Notes: generated by a model not told the origin, from the letters alone. 64,000 nt of DNA from Mastigias papua (GCA_964019165.1 OZ025284.1:850185-914184); one strand, 5' to 3'. Positions 25,251 to 50,339 are shown, counted from the first letter of the stretch. Numbers and translations are program-made.

Positions 25251-26269
25251 AATTTATTTATACATGTTCTGTTTTAGCCCCAACTCTGGGAATTAAACTA
25301 GCGGTAAATCAAAAAAGTGAATCCCCTCCCCTTTAGCATCAACAAACTGGCTGATTATGGTAAAGTATAAACTTCTCTCAGATCATACTTCTAAGCCCTG
25401 GAAAATGTCTCATTAAAGCAAACCCTTTTCAACTAAGAATGCCGACAGAGAAATCGCAGTATTAACTAAGGGCTAATGTCAATCCATTTAGTTGCTAGCT
25501 GGATAATCTGCATTCAATTTTTCTGGATTCTGACAAATTACGGCAGACAGCTAAAGAGGGAAAATTCAACTCAAAACTCTTGGGAATACAAATCACGCTT
25601 TGATGCTGGATTAGAAAAGGAATGTTCCACTTGCCACATGCATCAAAATAACGCAAAGACTGCCTGGCCAGGCCTGGCGCACATCAGTAGAAATTGGAGC
25701 AGTTAAAAGGTTCTGTCTAGACTTGTCTGCTTCTATAGAGTGACTTTCATCTAATTCTACTAGAGATCCCCGTCTACCTACTTTACAACCAGTGCATCTG
25801 AAAGAAATCTGAAATCAATATGAGGAAATTGTATCCACATGATGTGCTTTATGAATGCAAAATGTTCTCAAGAGAACTGTATTTATTTCTTTGTAGATAC
25901 AATATGCAAATTTGTCATGGAAGTTCAGTCATTAAGGTTTATGAAACCAAACTGTATAGAAGATCCAGTTGGCATACAAACAACTAAAGAAGAATTAGAG
26001 AGAAGAATGGGAGGGGGCGGGGGGAGTAGTGCATTACGATATGATCTTACAGACACGTACATTCGGATCGAGTAAAAAAGCTCTGCTAGACCTAGAATAT
26101 CGTACACTACTGTACTTTCAATCAATTTCCTGTAGGCAAATCCTTCAAGTACAAAGGAAATCTGAAATGAGAATCTTCAGAGGGTATCTTAAATTTCTGC
26201 TGGAACATAGATTGTCACAAGGTTCGAAAGATCTGATGAGAGAAAAGATCAAAGGCTATTCAATATGAA
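25251..26269. other. No recognised gene
   Basis: There are only short unfamiliar open frames on both strands. A G-run (gggagggggcgggggg) lies at 26009-26024. Confidence 0.5.
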
Positions 26270-26620
26270 AAGTTCCATGACAGAAGGAGGACAGACAAAA
26301 GAAAGGGAGGGCAGATAAAAGGGAGGAAAGATGAAAGGTGGGAAAATGGGAAAAAGTGGCGGATGGAAGGACTATTTGATGGAAAGACGGGAGAAATAAG
26401 GGAGAGAGGGATAGGGGAGGGAGGAACGAGAAAAGAAGGGCGAGAGGAACAATTATAAGATGTAAGAGTGGAATGAATGGTAACAGGGTGGAGGAAAAGA
26501 AGCATGGAAGCAAGGAAGCAAGGAAGGAAAGACAGAGGGGAGGATGGAAAAAGGGGACGATTGAAGTAACACTGGAAAGGTAGAAGAGAAGTAAGAAATG
26601 AAAGAAAGAAACGTTCCATG
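26270..26620. repeat. Polypurine (GGAA/GGGA-rich) tract, about 330 bp
   Basis: From about 26279 to 26612 the plus strand is almost pure A and G, built from irregular aagg, gggagg and gaaag units with few pyrimidines. It is flanked by near-identical 10-mers, aagttccatg at 26270-26279 and acgttccatg at 26611-26620. Overlapping Ser/Leu/Phe-rich open frames on the minus strand are by-products of the pyrimidine-rich complement. Confidence 0.85.
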
Positions 26621-29085
26621 GCACGTCTGATCTATGAGAAACGTTTGCTTACACATGCTACCTATTCTTATTGGGGTATAAGCATAACGGTCATAAAATT
26701 AACGCACTAAGATGCACTCAGACGCCCGGTGAGCAGTAGGCTTGCTACTTACTGGGCATCTAAGTGAGTCTAAGTGTGTCTGGCATTTCAATTTCATCTT
26801 TGGAATTTACACCCACGGGAATACTCACTAGGTGAACTTTCAAACGTGGTATAGCGCCTAAACCAGAGTTTTGCAGCCTATGATTGCGACCCCTACGTGT
26901 GGGATCGCGAGAGCCTTGAGGGGGGTTAGTGTACTTCATGCTAGAAATCAACCCGCTCTTCACTAAGCGGCACATATAACACGCATGCACGCAAAAAATA
27001 ACTCCATGGTGCAAGAAACAACGACGCTGTTGCGCATTAGAAAACTACAGTGAAAACTGCGCAGTGTCATCTCGCGTATTGTGTTCTCTTTTGACTTTTT
27101 GAAGAACACCCATCAGTACGATGCATCGTTCAAATGTTTGTTTTGCAACCTCACAATAAAAGGGATAGATTTGTCAGTATGAAAGCGTCAATTCTTCAAA
27201 ACGTATTTAGCACCATGCAAAGATTAAGACATCCCACTTTGTCACATAAAGGAAATTGCTTTGAACCGATTTTGAGCATATTCCACCAGAATGCCCTGAC
27301 AACAAAATCATGCATCAACAAGGATAGCTAAGGACGTTGCGAGACAGTCTTTTCTCCTAGGTGGGGGTGGGAGGGGGATGGGGGAGACTACGAATTTGTA
27401 CAAACGTTTGCAAAACACTCAGTCAATCTTGGCCTATCGCATATTAAGAACTATCTATATACTGATATCATACTCATGCAGTTCTGTTCCATTGTCAGTC
27501 ACAATTTTTGGCACGCAAATATCAAACATTCTAAAAGAAGTCTGTTCTGCTTACTACCATCCCTTAATTTAAGTTGGAAAGGGGCGAGGTTACCTCAGAA
27601 GGGCTTGGTTTTACTGGATGAAAATGAAATCTCAATTTCCATCTTTTCAATCACATCCCTTATAACTACCACACAAATAACATCTCTCGTCGCCTATGTC
27701 ATTTCACTTATCTCTACCTCAATTGCAAATAACTGCTCATCCGTACCACCTAAACAACATATTCTAAATCTATAAAGCAACAAGTATCTTACCTCTATCA
27801 CTGAAATCCCATCTTTCACCACCTACAGACATGTATGCACGTATATCACCTTTACACCTTTCATTGCGCCCAAGTTGGGACCTATCCTGTAATGTGGTTT
27901 TGGCAAATTCTGGAGTCACCTAAAATCCGCTTCATTTGAAGAATGACTACAGCAAATGGAGTTTCAATTTCGTCAATAACTATACGTCAATTGACCAGAG
28001 TCTTGTAAAAAATCTTAAGTTGATTGGATAGAAATCATTGCGGCACCAAAGACAACGTTGTCTCCGTGGCAAGAGGTTTAGTCATCCTTCTCTATCTACT
28101 TCGCATGTTGGTTGTCATATCGTGCTGTACTGTCAGAAAAGAAAAACAATATTCAGCACAACATCAAAGACTATCATCCCCAAGGAAAAGCACAACCTGC
28201 ATGTTTAACACATAGATCACTGCCTTGTGGCAAATACTTTGTGTAGGGTAACGCTGCGTGTAGGGGCACATTCAACAAATACATTTTCCCCAAAAATCAA
28301 GAAAAGCCCATGGTAGATGAGAGTCAATATAATATATATAATATACGATATATAATATAAATAATATATAGTTAATATAATTCGCATTGGTGAGGTCTGG
28401 CATCTGGAGTATCTTTCTATTTTGAGAAAACAAGAATGAACGGAATGAAACGGAAAGGAAGTGAGATTCAAAAATATCATACCAGGTAAGGAACAAAATT
28501 CCTTAACCTATTGATAATAATTTTTTCAAGTATTGACCAGCAATAACAAAGATTCCTATAAACTTTTGAAGGAGTATCATTCGATTCCATTCACCATGGT
28601 GACTAGAGATGAGAATATCTCACTTACTTGCCACTGATTCTGCACATTAACACATTGCGCCTTTCGAGAATACTTTTGAACAAGGAAAGTTAGCAAGCGT
28701 GATGAGAGTCCTTGCTTTACAGTTTGCGCTGGCTGTTCATCTCCAAGCTACGAAGGGTATACCCATTTATTTTAAGATGACATCCATTTCTGTTATCCTT
28801 GCAGATTTCTCTAGAATAAACGTTATACCATGATTGGGTGAACATTTTATCCGACCAGCCGTAAACTACAAACAAAGAGGCAAAAATTCCTCCACTCTGA
28901 ACACGCAACTAAAAAATGAAATATTGCAATTAAAATACTTACCACTTATTGTCAGCTGTTGAAGATACTTGCTCACAGGTTCATAATGTAGGCCAGAGCG
29001 AAACCTCAATAATGATTTTAACATGTGAGATGGCCAATGCCAAATTATTTTGACTTTAGGGAAAATTCGCTGCAACATAACATAC
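26621..29085. other. No recognised gene
   Basis: No coding or RNA feature can be supported. There is a G-rich patch (ggtgggggtgggagggggat) at about 27360-27380 and a TA-rich patch at 28329-28372. Confidence 0.5.
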
Positions 29086-29158
29086 CAGCAGCCATCTTGT
29101 GCTTCTTCCTTGACTCTGAGAACTTCACGTCATTGGGTAACGTAAGCTTCTTCTTCAT
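29086..29158 (-). CDS. Possible small 5' coding exon (weak)
   Basis: An ATG at 29158 opens a 24-codon frame rich in Lys (MKKKLTLPNDVKFSESRKKH, then KMAA). It ends exactly at a consensus donor, ctgctg|gtatgt, at 29085. An in-frame stop lies ten codons upstream, so the ATG could be a true start. I could not find a partner exon downstream on the minus strand with confidence, and I do not recognise the peptide. It may be chance. Confidence 0.2.
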
Positions 29159-29344
29159 CTCTTCATGACATTTCCAATCAAGCTAGCCACAGGGGTGTGG
29201 CGAGTCCACAACCCCTCGTCATCCTTAGCTACAGGCAAGAAATCAGGCAAAACTCCTGAAGAGTTAGCACTACTATGCATGCAAGGCAATCTCATACTGG
29301 TCGTAAAGGAAACAGAAAACAAGCTGAATTTACTACCAAATTCA

Positions 29345-29506
<162 letters not shown>

Positions 29507-31019
29507 ATTAGAGGGGCACAGCGGCCTCTGCCCGCCCTACTTAACAACCTTACCCTCTTTGCTCCCTCAAGAACTTTTACATGAAAACGTATTTTTAGCC
29601 TAAACCAGAAAATTTAGTGTATAGTAGCGGATATATTAGTAATTATCTTTTAATGAGTTTCTATTCGCTTGTGCATAAAATGAAAGGGACACTCTGAAAT
29701 TTTGGCATTTGAGACGGTAGCTAAGCTTTGCCACTCCTCCCATTCACTAATAGCTTCGTGTTTCCAGAGTCCAGAAAAAGTCACGGCTCCACGGCCGCCA
29801 GCCGGAGGAAGATTTTGCGTTCTATATTACATTTGAGGAAGGCTTTTTAATTTTTATCAACAATCCAGTTTCAGCCAAGTTTTCAGTTAATGTGACATCA
29901 ACTGTGACAGGCATAGCCCTTCTATAGCACAATGTTTAGAGACACACAATGCAGAGTTCAAGAACGTTGGCTAGTTTTGATTTTCTTAAAAAGGGAAGGT
30001 ATATGATGAAGATTTGACAGCCAGAGGAAGGTTGGGCATTCTTCTGGACTCTGCGTGTTTCTGTACATGGGTACGGCCATGTATTCTGCAGTCCAGTCGA
30101 AGTGTATATCAACACCCAGTGTTATCGTTCTAATGGGAATGTCTTTAAATGATTTCAACCTTTATCACCTAGAAGACCTTCCATTTAGCTACCTAGTACA
30201 GCGTCCTTCTTCAAAATTGTGCAGAGCCTTTAGCTGCATGCTGACGGATTTTAACAGTCTTCAGTGACACCGCTAACACACTGAGTACACATTTTTAAAA
30301 TTTAATGCAAGAAAATCAAAATTGTTAATAACACAGAAAACAAAGTTTAATAGCATCTGTTCTTCTTGCAAGGTTGGCAAAAGAAGCCAGCATTAAAAAT
30401 ATGGAATGTTTTGCTATCGAGAAAACATCGACAACACAAGCTGTGAATCGAACACAACCTGGGTTACTGATCATCAATACCTTGTCAAATGCTTCATTTT
30501 CTAGTTCTAGATGGAAGACAAGGAGAGGGCTACGAAATAATGACTTGATCTTATCTGAGATTTTGGCTAGCTTTTCTATTTTCCTGATGATAGTGCCCGC
30601 GCATGTCAACGCTAGTAAGGTCGGCAAAGTTGGACAACGTGGTGGACACGACCACCTGTAAGGTTGCTAAAATGGAGTAACCCAGAATTTTGCTGGAAGG
30701 ATACTCATGTGGCTCGGGTGTGAACAGCATCAAAAGTTATCAGCTAAGTAAAGAAACGAGGCCGCTTTGCTTACAGTTGGATGGGTCAACGGAGCTTCTT
30801 TCCCTTGCCTCATAATTGGTTGCGCTCCCACATAAGGCGACCAATACAGCAGGACTGATGCCCCTTGCATGATCTTGGATGAGAAAAAATACCGTTCAAA
30901 AACACCACGGTTTTTGAATCCCTCCACGAATTGGGACCGTGATAGATGAGTGGCTAGATTATAAGAAATTCTCAGTTAACTCATTGTGATCTCCGCAATA
31001 CAACCACGTATGTAAAGGA
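29507..31019. other. No recognised gene
   Basis: Open frames of 100 codons or fewer on both strands overlap each other and match nothing I know. Confidence 0.5.
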
Positions 31020-31350
31020 TACCCAAGAGAGAATCAATTGGTGGACAGAAGAGCTTTTCATACAGAGGTGCAAAAGTATGGAATAGTGTCTTAACTGAGT
31101 GTAGGGAAATACCATCATTACGCAAATTTAAACCTCTTTTAAACTAATTCTTACCTTCTAATTTATATTCTATATAAATCGTAGATTTTTAAGGGATTAT
31201 ACATTTATTTATTTTATTACATTGTATTTAGGTTATGTAGTGTTTTATTTTGTACTACAGCATAGCAACTTGTAACTTTTTAACGGAGGACCCCTTGAAA
31301 ATCAGCTAAGCTGAAGGGAAACCTTCCTTGAATATGTCAAATGAAATAAA
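31020..31350 (+). mobile_element. LINE relic (copy 2): RT C-terminus plus 3' hairpin
   Basis: From about 31052 the frame reads GQKSFSYRGAKVWNS, then VLTECREIPSLRKFKPLLN and a stop. This is the terminal 'FSYRGA.LWN.L' motif of jockey/CR1-like LINE reverse transcriptase proteins. Just upstream (about 31000-31050) is LRNTTTYVK in a shifted frame, so a frameshift has occurred. The 3' UTR ends with the hairpin at 31285-31327 (ggagga, ccccttgaaaatcagct, aagctgaagggaaa, ccttcc), shared with copies at 21.0 and 49.1 kb. An A/T-rich tail follows. 5'-truncated and inactive. Confidence 0.88.
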
Positions 31351-31423
31351 CAATGATTAATTCAAGGATGAAATCTCTAATGTTGAGATTTGCCGTCCAC
31401 TGCTGTTATTTGGCTATAGCACA

Positions 31424-31623
31424 TACCTCTGGATAGGCCAATAACTCTAGTTAGGCTATACCTCTGGATAGGCCAATAACTCTAGCTAGGCCATACCTCT
31501 GGATAGGCCAATAACTCTAGCTAGGCCATACCTCTGGATAGGCCAATAACTCTAGCTAGGCCATACCTCTGGATAGGCCAATAACTCTAGCTAGGCCATA
31601 CCTCTGGCTAGGGCATACATCTG
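31424..31623. repeat. 35-bp minisatellite, about 5.7 copies
   Basis: The unit runs ccatacctctggataggc, then caataactctagctagg, 35 bp in all. Copies are nearly identical except at the first ('ttaggcta') and last ('ggctagggcatacatct') units. It lies between a LINE relic and a MITE. Confidence 0.95.
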
Positions 31624-31645
31624 GAGTTCAAGTACAAAGGATAAA

Positions 31646-31859
31646 CAGGCCTTTCAATGAGTAAATTGGACGCGCGCTGCCAATTGCGCGCGTGGGATCG
31701 CTTGCGTGCGCTAAGCATTCAATTTTTAGAGCTTTCCTTAGTACTTGGATGCATACTTTTCATAAAGCTTGAGTGAGCGACAAATCGAGCGCGTGAACTG
31801 AGCTTGGCCCGTGCCTACGCGCTAGTGCGCAATCGCGCGCGTCTCATTGGAAGGGCTGG
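31646..31859. mobile_element. 213-bp TIR element (MITE), copy 1
   Basis: It begins caggcctttcaatgag and ends ctcattggaagggctgg, its near inverted complement. It is closely similar along its full length to the element at 46605-46817, sharing for example 'agagctttccttagtacttg' and 'gatgcatacttttcataaag'. Putative 5-bp flanks are ataaa and acaaa, an imperfect target duplication. It is GC-rich compared with its surroundings, with many cgcg runs near both ends. It has no coding potential. Confidence 0.88.
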
Positions 31860-31864
31860 ACAAA

Positions 31865-33200
31865 GCTATCAAGCATTGTTTCACACCTTCTGTTTCCACT
31901 TGACTTTGGAAAGAAGCAACTTAGAATATCAGAGAAAATACACAAGGGCAATAATATTCAGATCATTTCAAAGCTATAATATTTCACATCGGGTTCTTTG
32001 ATATTCCCAACAACTTATCTAATTTTGGTTTAGACAGAGCTTACCCTTTACGTTGATGAAGGTACTGAGGTTTTGGTAATGTTCACCATAACAAACAACT
32101 CCAATGCCGTGAAAACAAGCTTTTTTCGGCACTTTCGTGAAACCATGCATAAAGATCACTGAAAACCGAGCTGAAAGCCACGCTGAGGCGAAATAGTTAT
32201 GAATCATGTCGTCTATAGTTAATCTCCTATTAATGTGTTTTTTCTGAGTGCTATTCGGAGATCCTTGTTCAAACGTTTAGGGCCTCTTAGTGGGTTCATC
32301 CCTACTCAGTATGAGTTAATTTCTAGACTTATTCATCTATACAATTGGACATAATGTGACCCGAGGTCACGATGACGAGACGGCTATACTCGAATGAAAC
32401 AGAATATCGAAACAGCTTCACCTTCCAAAATAGCGATAAAGGACTGAAAGCACCAAAGTGACTTAGAGCTATTGCAAATGACACTTTGCCATGCTGTGCT
32501 TTCAAAAGAGCTAAGACAAAAAGCGAAAGATGATTACTCTTCAAAGTAGGTACCGTTCTGTTTTATGTTCCCGTATCTATGAACACTATGGTGTCAAGAG
32601 ATTTCGTGATCGTTGCTTGCAAAGGCGTGGATGAAATTAAATAAAAAATTAAAGCAAAAATCATTTAGTGAACAGCAGCGGAAAGTGGGATTCCTTGCGA
32701 GGGTGTATCTTCATAAATCAATTCGATATCCGCGATCTAGTTGTCATGGCGGAGTCTGGGGATGAATTAGAGGAGAAAAATTCTAGACAACCATTTTGAA
32801 AAGCTTTTCCAATGATCAGAGATAACGGAGGGACTTCAAAACATTATTAAATCCAATCACCTTCACTTCGTACGTGCAATCAGGTTGATAACCAAAATGG
32901 TTGCCTTCACCGTTTCACCCCTAATTCATTTACAGACTCCGATGTGACAACAACAAGGCCTCGGATATCGAATTGGTGAATTGGGAAAGAGGCAAAACAA
33001 AACACCCATATCTCTCTCAAGCAATGTGTCGCAATGCACTAAATATATAATAATTTCCAGCAAGAATAACATTCATCACAGCTAGGCCTAATTCAAATAA
33101 ATAACAAAATCACACTAGTTACCAGCCCGCTGTTATCACACGATACCAATCATCGAACAAGCACTTGCAGTAGTAAAGATTTCTAGTTCCCAGTCCCTTT
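31865..33200. other. 3' flank of the iPGM gene, no other feature
   Basis: The 3' untranslated region of the minus-strand iPGM gene must start here, directly below 33201. I saw no canonical aataaa signal (tttatt on the plus strand) in the first 150 bases past the stop, so the end of the transcript is not placed. There are no other recognisable features. Confidence 0.5.
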
Positions 33201-45543
<12,343 letters not shown>

Positions 45544-46056
45544 TTTAGCTTTTTCTCTATGAAAGAAAACAATTACTTTGAGATTTCTAAATATACAAAA
45601 AAGAAGTGACAAACAAAGTCGTTGGATGGTGAAAAATGTATAATTTGCTCTTATTCTTATTCTGCTAAACAGCCAATCCCTACAGACAACAGACCATCAT
45701 TGTTGATGAAGGTGCTTCTCCTCGACTAGCCTAGCTACTCAAATAGCCCATCTTTGAGGAGCTACCCAAGTACAATTCCTTTTATTTACATGATATAATT
45801 GTGCATGTTGTTTCTCATTTTTACTTCTTCTGCAGCATTTGTCATGTATTAGTTAAGATGATTCTGACAAAATTCAATCAAAACTGTGACATCACAATGC
45901 AACTGCTTTTATTCGATCAATCACCCCACTGCAATTCTTCTGAGAAAAAGGATAGTCATTGGCTATTATTCTCTGGAGTTGTAAAATACATATAAAACTG
46001 AATCCGTAGTCCACTTCTTTGCATTTTTGCAGGGCTGGATCTCTAACTAGCATATT

Positions 46057-46500
46057 TTACATAAACCAGACAGGAAAAGCTGTTATTGACAACAAGGAAT
46101 GCATACAATACATTTTACATTTTCTTGCTAAGTCATTAATAATTGTCAACATTCTAACATTTGCTAACTGAAGGTTCCAAAATTGGGGTACACACGTGGA
46201 GAAGACTCTGTCTCCATGTTTCAGTGCACAATTTCGGTTCAGCAGAGAGCTGCCATGTAAACAGGGCAAAAGGTACTTTGATCTCTTCAACTTGAGCAAA
46301 TCAGTTACATATTTTGTTCCTTGTGTTTGCAATGATCTAAAAACCATAGTTGCAACTCTATCTAATAGCAGCCTGAACTGCAATTTCTTTATACCAAGAG
46401 ATATTTCTTCAAAACTGAAAGACCATGGATAGCCCTGACAGCAAGGTTGCAAGCATGTTGCATTTTTGATATAATTGCAAGATCTAGAAGACCAATTCAC
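46057..46500 (-). pseudogene. LINE reverse transcriptase C-terminal relic
   Basis: A 147-codon open frame on the minus strand contains RVATMVFRSLQTQGTKYVTD, then LLKLKRSKYLLPCLHGSSL, and later KHGDRVFSTCVPQFWN. The order matches the end of CR1/jockey-type LINE polyproteins: a 'K.VF..L.G.AP.YL.DLL' segment, a basic stretch and 'GDRAFS..AP.LWN'. It is diverged and truncated. It is not the same family as the 31.0 and 49.3 kb relics, since it lacks their 3' hairpin. Confidence 0.75.
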
Positions 46501-46604
46501 AGTTGATTAAAATCTAAACCAACCATTTAATAAACAAATAAATGTATCATTTACAAGCATGCTTAAAGAAATTCTAGTCACACCATGTACTGTCTGAGCA
46601 ACAG

Positions 46605-46817
46605 CAGGCCTTTCAATGAGTAAATTGGACACGCATGCCAATCGAGCGCGTAGGATCATTTGCATGCACTAAACATTAAATTTTTAGAGCTTTCCTTAGT
46701 ACTTGGATGCATACTTTTCATAAAGTTGGAGCAAGCGACAAATCAAGCACATGAACGGAGCTGGGCGAGTGCCTGCGTGCTCGTGCGTGATCACGCACAT
46801 CTCATTGAAAGGCCTGG
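46605..46817. mobile_element. 213-bp TIR element (MITE), copy 2
   Basis: The terminal inverted repeat caggcctttcaatgag matches ctcattgaaaggcctg perfectly over 16 bp. It is flanked by aacag on both sides, taking the element to end in ctgg. The body is closely similar to the copy at 31646-31859. CpG sites there appear here as TpG or CpA at many positions (cgcgcgcgt against cacgcacat), which suggests methylation-driven decay of this copy. There is no coding potential. Confidence 0.9.
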
Positions 46818-48547
46818 AACAGCCAAATGTATCAAAACTGCTATCTATGGTAATATTTGGTTTGTTATTTTATAACTCCAAAAATTAACAAAAAAATTCA
46901 ACATACCTTGTTTTGCACCAGATACAGTGAGAAAGGACACGGAGTCATCCGGTCCCAACTGTATATGGTGCTTACTATTTAACATGTTTACCACAGGGTA
47001 AGTAAAGTTCATCTCAAATCAGATGTCCCAGGAATCAGATGCTAATCTACTTATCACAAATAGAGAAGGGTATGTGGGGCAGGGATGGTGCAGGTAGGAT
47101 TCAGACTATGGTGAGGATTTTTGGGTTAGGATTTACCTTATAAACCAAGGCACACCAGAACATAGACTTCTTGAGGTTCCATTTATGATACACATAGAGA
47201 TCAATACAAGTAGCATTATGATTGGTTTCTATGTATATGAATAAAATAGGTGTCCAAAACAGCAGGTAACCATGGGCCCGTGGGTCAGTGACATCCCTTT
47301 CCCCACCACTGACTAGGATAACATAAAGTACAAAGAGGCCTGGTTTGCATTGAAACAAATGCTAACAAGCCAGTGTGGAATGTACCATTTCTGTGCACTG
47401 GACAGCATAATTATCAATTGTTAGTGTGCACCTAAAGTTCACATTTTCCCATGATAGGCAACAAAAGTAATGTTATTGTACCAGTTAGATACTCTCTACA
47501 TCGGACACGTCCGGTACACAGCACCTTCTGTAAACTTGTATGGCTCTGGCTCTGATGCACTTTTATAACTAAAGGGTAGTCTCAACTCTGGCATTTGTTG
47601 CAAAATCTGCAAACATTGGGGGGGGGGAGGGGAGGCACGTATACCAAAGTCTCTTCCTCCGGCTCTATGACTATGTCTCCGGTTACCATGCAATCCTGGG
47701 TACATGGCAAGTGAAGATTTAATGATTCGAGTGCAGTGGGAGGATAGTGAAGGTTCCTTTAATGCCATGAGCTTCCTAATAAAACAATTATGGGAATCAT
47801 GGGACCAGGCCAAATTCCTGGCAACTTACGTTGAACCAAATTACTAATCATTTACCCACCTTCGACGTTTGATCTGTCCCTACTTTGACTCCAGGTGCCC
47901 CTTGTGCAAGATGAAGTGGAAAGGAAAGGATAAAGGGCAACACCAGGGCACAAATCAAAATGAGGCTATCATGTTACGCTCCTTCGCATATTGAAGCTGG
48001 GAGAGAGCAGTAGACTTTCCAAAAGTGTACTTTCCACTCACATAGAACTCTATGACCTTCCATCATTACGTAAACAGAATGAGGACAAAGTCACTGAAAA
48101 GGGTGAATGATAAAGCAGATACAGGATAGTCTTAGCAATACAGTCAGAGACAGAATTTGGCCACGCAGAGGACCGTGCATTGGCAGCTTTTACGCCAAAA
48201 ATACTGTTTTACGTGGTCTGTCTTAAAAAATCAAAAACCAAAATTACTCAACACACTGAAGACCACACATCACAAAATTACACTAGCGGCCTACAGCTAT
48301 GATTGACGTAGAAGCATTTATCAAACGAGAAAATGTTGAATTACCGCAAAGGTGTGGCAGTTCATCAAAAAGACATCATCTGAAAGATTAAATCTCGACT
48401 TTGGCTCTACTGGCTTTCTACCCTTTCCATGCACCAAAATCTCAAACGTAAAATGGTGGTACATTGCTGTGGCAATATACAAGCAATGGATGTGGTTTCT
48501 CTAGCAGCCAGAAAGCTGAAAAGAGCAGCTTTGCAGTACTAACCATA
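46818..48547. other. Between iPGM and the SSUH2 extra exon; possible iPGM 5' UTR exon
   Basis: A segment ending at 46907 on the minus strand (gtgcaaaacaag|gtatgt) has a good donor and could be a non-coding 5' exon of iPGM. Joined to the first coding exon it is closed by stops in the coding frame, as expected for UTR. Its upstream boundary and the promoter are not identified. The 105-codon open frame at 47496-47813 (minus) is unfamiliar. Confidence 0.3.
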
Positions 48548-48637
48548 GTGAATTACCCACAATAAATACAATAGAACATATTGAATATAGAAAATATTTT
48601 CAGATTTTAAGACAAAATCTCAAATCCTAGTTCCAGC

Positions 48638-48784
48638 TTACAAGACCATACACTCACAACAGCATTGCTGAGGATAATCTGGGAGGTGAACTCTGTTATC
48701 CCTACTATAAACCCAGAATCGATAAGGTTTGTCTTTCCAAACGCAGTTTACCTCGTTGAAGGGAACTGCATGCAAAACATGTCT
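48638..48784 (-). CDS. Extra (distal) terminal exon of the SSUH2-like gene
   Basis: This is a second copy of the last exon of the SSUH2-like gene, lying 4.4 kb beyond the usual one (53065-53211). It has the same length (147 bp), the same phase 0, an acceptor (ttttctcctacag) with at least as good a pyrimidine tract, and its own stop. The 48 encoded residues match the proximal exon at 37 positions, keeping NEV.CVWKDKPYRFWVY and DYPQQCCC and ending CMVL where the other ends CVIL. By my codon count there are 11 replacement and 6 silent codon changes, so strong purifying selection is not shown. Similarity continues into the 3' UTR to about 48548. It could be an alternative terminal exon, giving a second C-terminus, or a decaying duplicate that has not yet been broken. 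Confidence 0.75.
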   Translation of the reverse strand, partial: RHVLHAVPFNEVNCVWKDKPYRFWVYSRDNRVHLPDYPQQCCCECMVL

Positions 48785-49129
48785 CTGTAGGAGAAAAAAA
48801 GCTTTAAAAAGGCATAAAATATTCAGCAAAAAACAAATTTAATATACGTAAGGGCATAACCAATATTTTTGCACAACTTCAAAAACAAAAGATTGGCCAA
48901 ACGCTAAAAGATGTTATTGAAAAGATATAAAGACAACATTGATCATTAAATGCGTAACCTGCTTAAATACAATTCAGACGTTTTCCAATCCTTGATTCGT
49001 ACTGATAATGAGTACATGTTGAATCAAAAACTGTAAAACAGTTATTATTAGAAGCACCTTCACAATCAACACAACTCTCCAAGTACTTAAATCATTTACT
49101 ATGCTTCATTTCATTTTTCACTTTCATTT

Positions 49130-49700
49130 ATTTAAGGAGGGTTGCCCTTCAACAAGTTGATTTTCAAGGGGCCCTCCGATAAAATATTAATTACAAGATA
49201 AGTAGGAAAAAGCTATTAATTTAAATTAAATTGCAAAACCCTATTACAATATTCAGAACCTATTAACAATGATATTAAAATACGAACCTAAATAAAAGAA
49301 ATAAAATGCGAACCTAAATAAATCAAAATAAAGTAAAACAGCTTTAGATAGTTTTCTTGAAACTAAACAAGGAGGTTGCCTGCTTTGACTCGGCTGACAG
49401 GCCATTCCATAATTTTGCACCTCTATATGAAAAGCATCTCTGGCCATTTGATGACCTTTTCTTTGGTAACCTAAGGTCGGTCCCCGTGTTGCGAAGGCTG
49501 TATGATGAACAGAGCGAATTTCGTATGAATAGGTCTTTAAATACATATGGGACTTTTATCGGTAGATGCTCATTCATTCACGTTCACAAATGTCGAGTTA
49601 TCAAACCTATATAAAAAGAATTTCTTTCCATGCAAGCCAACGTATAAACAGCCCAAGAGTGAAGCGACCTGGGCACAACCTACGTTGGGCAACGTCAAAA
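49130..49700 (-). mobile_element. LINE relic (copy 3): RT C-terminus plus 3' hairpin
   Basis: On the minus strand the frame ending at 49344 reads SYSLRNTGTDLRLPKKRSSN, then GQRCFSYRGAKLWNGLSAES and KQATSLFSFKKTI with a stop. This is the classic C-terminal end of jockey/CR1-like LINE reverse transcriptase proteins. Its 3' UTR ends in the hairpin at 49136-49177, shared with the relics at 21.0 and 31.3 kb. An aaataaatgaaag-type tail follows. It is 5'-truncated and lies between the proximal and distal SSUH2 terminal exons, in the same orientation. Confidence 0.9.
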
Positions 49701-50339
49701 AGAGGGTACAAATGCCATGAGATGACGTAGAATCAAAAACGGCAATCTAGCAGAATTGGCATCATTATCAAGATTCGTTCCTGCTGCCTAAATCATAAAG
49801 CTGTTTAGTAAATACACTACTTCTGAAAAGAGAGTAGTAACTCCTGTGGGGTTTGGGGCGTATCACACCTCCAGTATTTCCAAACAGCGAGTAAATTAAG
49901 GCAAATATTTTCAGGCAGATATTCAAAAATGCAGTATATTTATAATGAAGTAATGACATTAGGGAAGGCTTTATTCGCTGCTAAATATGCAACTCAAACA
50001 TAAATGCAATAACTGTAATACATATATTTGATGAAATTAAGTGTAGACATGAGTGATCATTCTAAAGATCTTAAGCAATGGGTTTACATGCATAGGTAAC
50101 ATAAAACAAATGCGCCATTCCAGCTGAAATATTTAAATGGTCGTTAAATGACGTAAGTAGTACTCACAGAAAACATCGGGTTTAGAAAACACAGAAAACA
50201 TTAGGTGAGAAACAGGTCAGATGAGATTTTTGCATTACAGGATATGATATGGTGCTTAGAGATATGATATTTAGACAAGATATGAGAATATTAATAATTT
50301 AGTAGTGGCATTGAGAAACATATTAATTTAATATCACGG
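49701..50339. other. No recognised feature
   Basis: Nothing can be supported here apart from general AT richness. Confidence 0.5.

Noticed and set aside
46907..46990. Upstream coding exon of iPGM extending the N-terminus
   Set aside because: The donor is good, but in the phase required by the next exon the segment carries a stop. At best it is a 5' UTR exon.
47496..47813. 105-codon Pro/Arg-rich open frame, minus strand
   Set aside because: It includes a G-run (ggggggggagg), has no homology I recognise and no splice sites in agreement.
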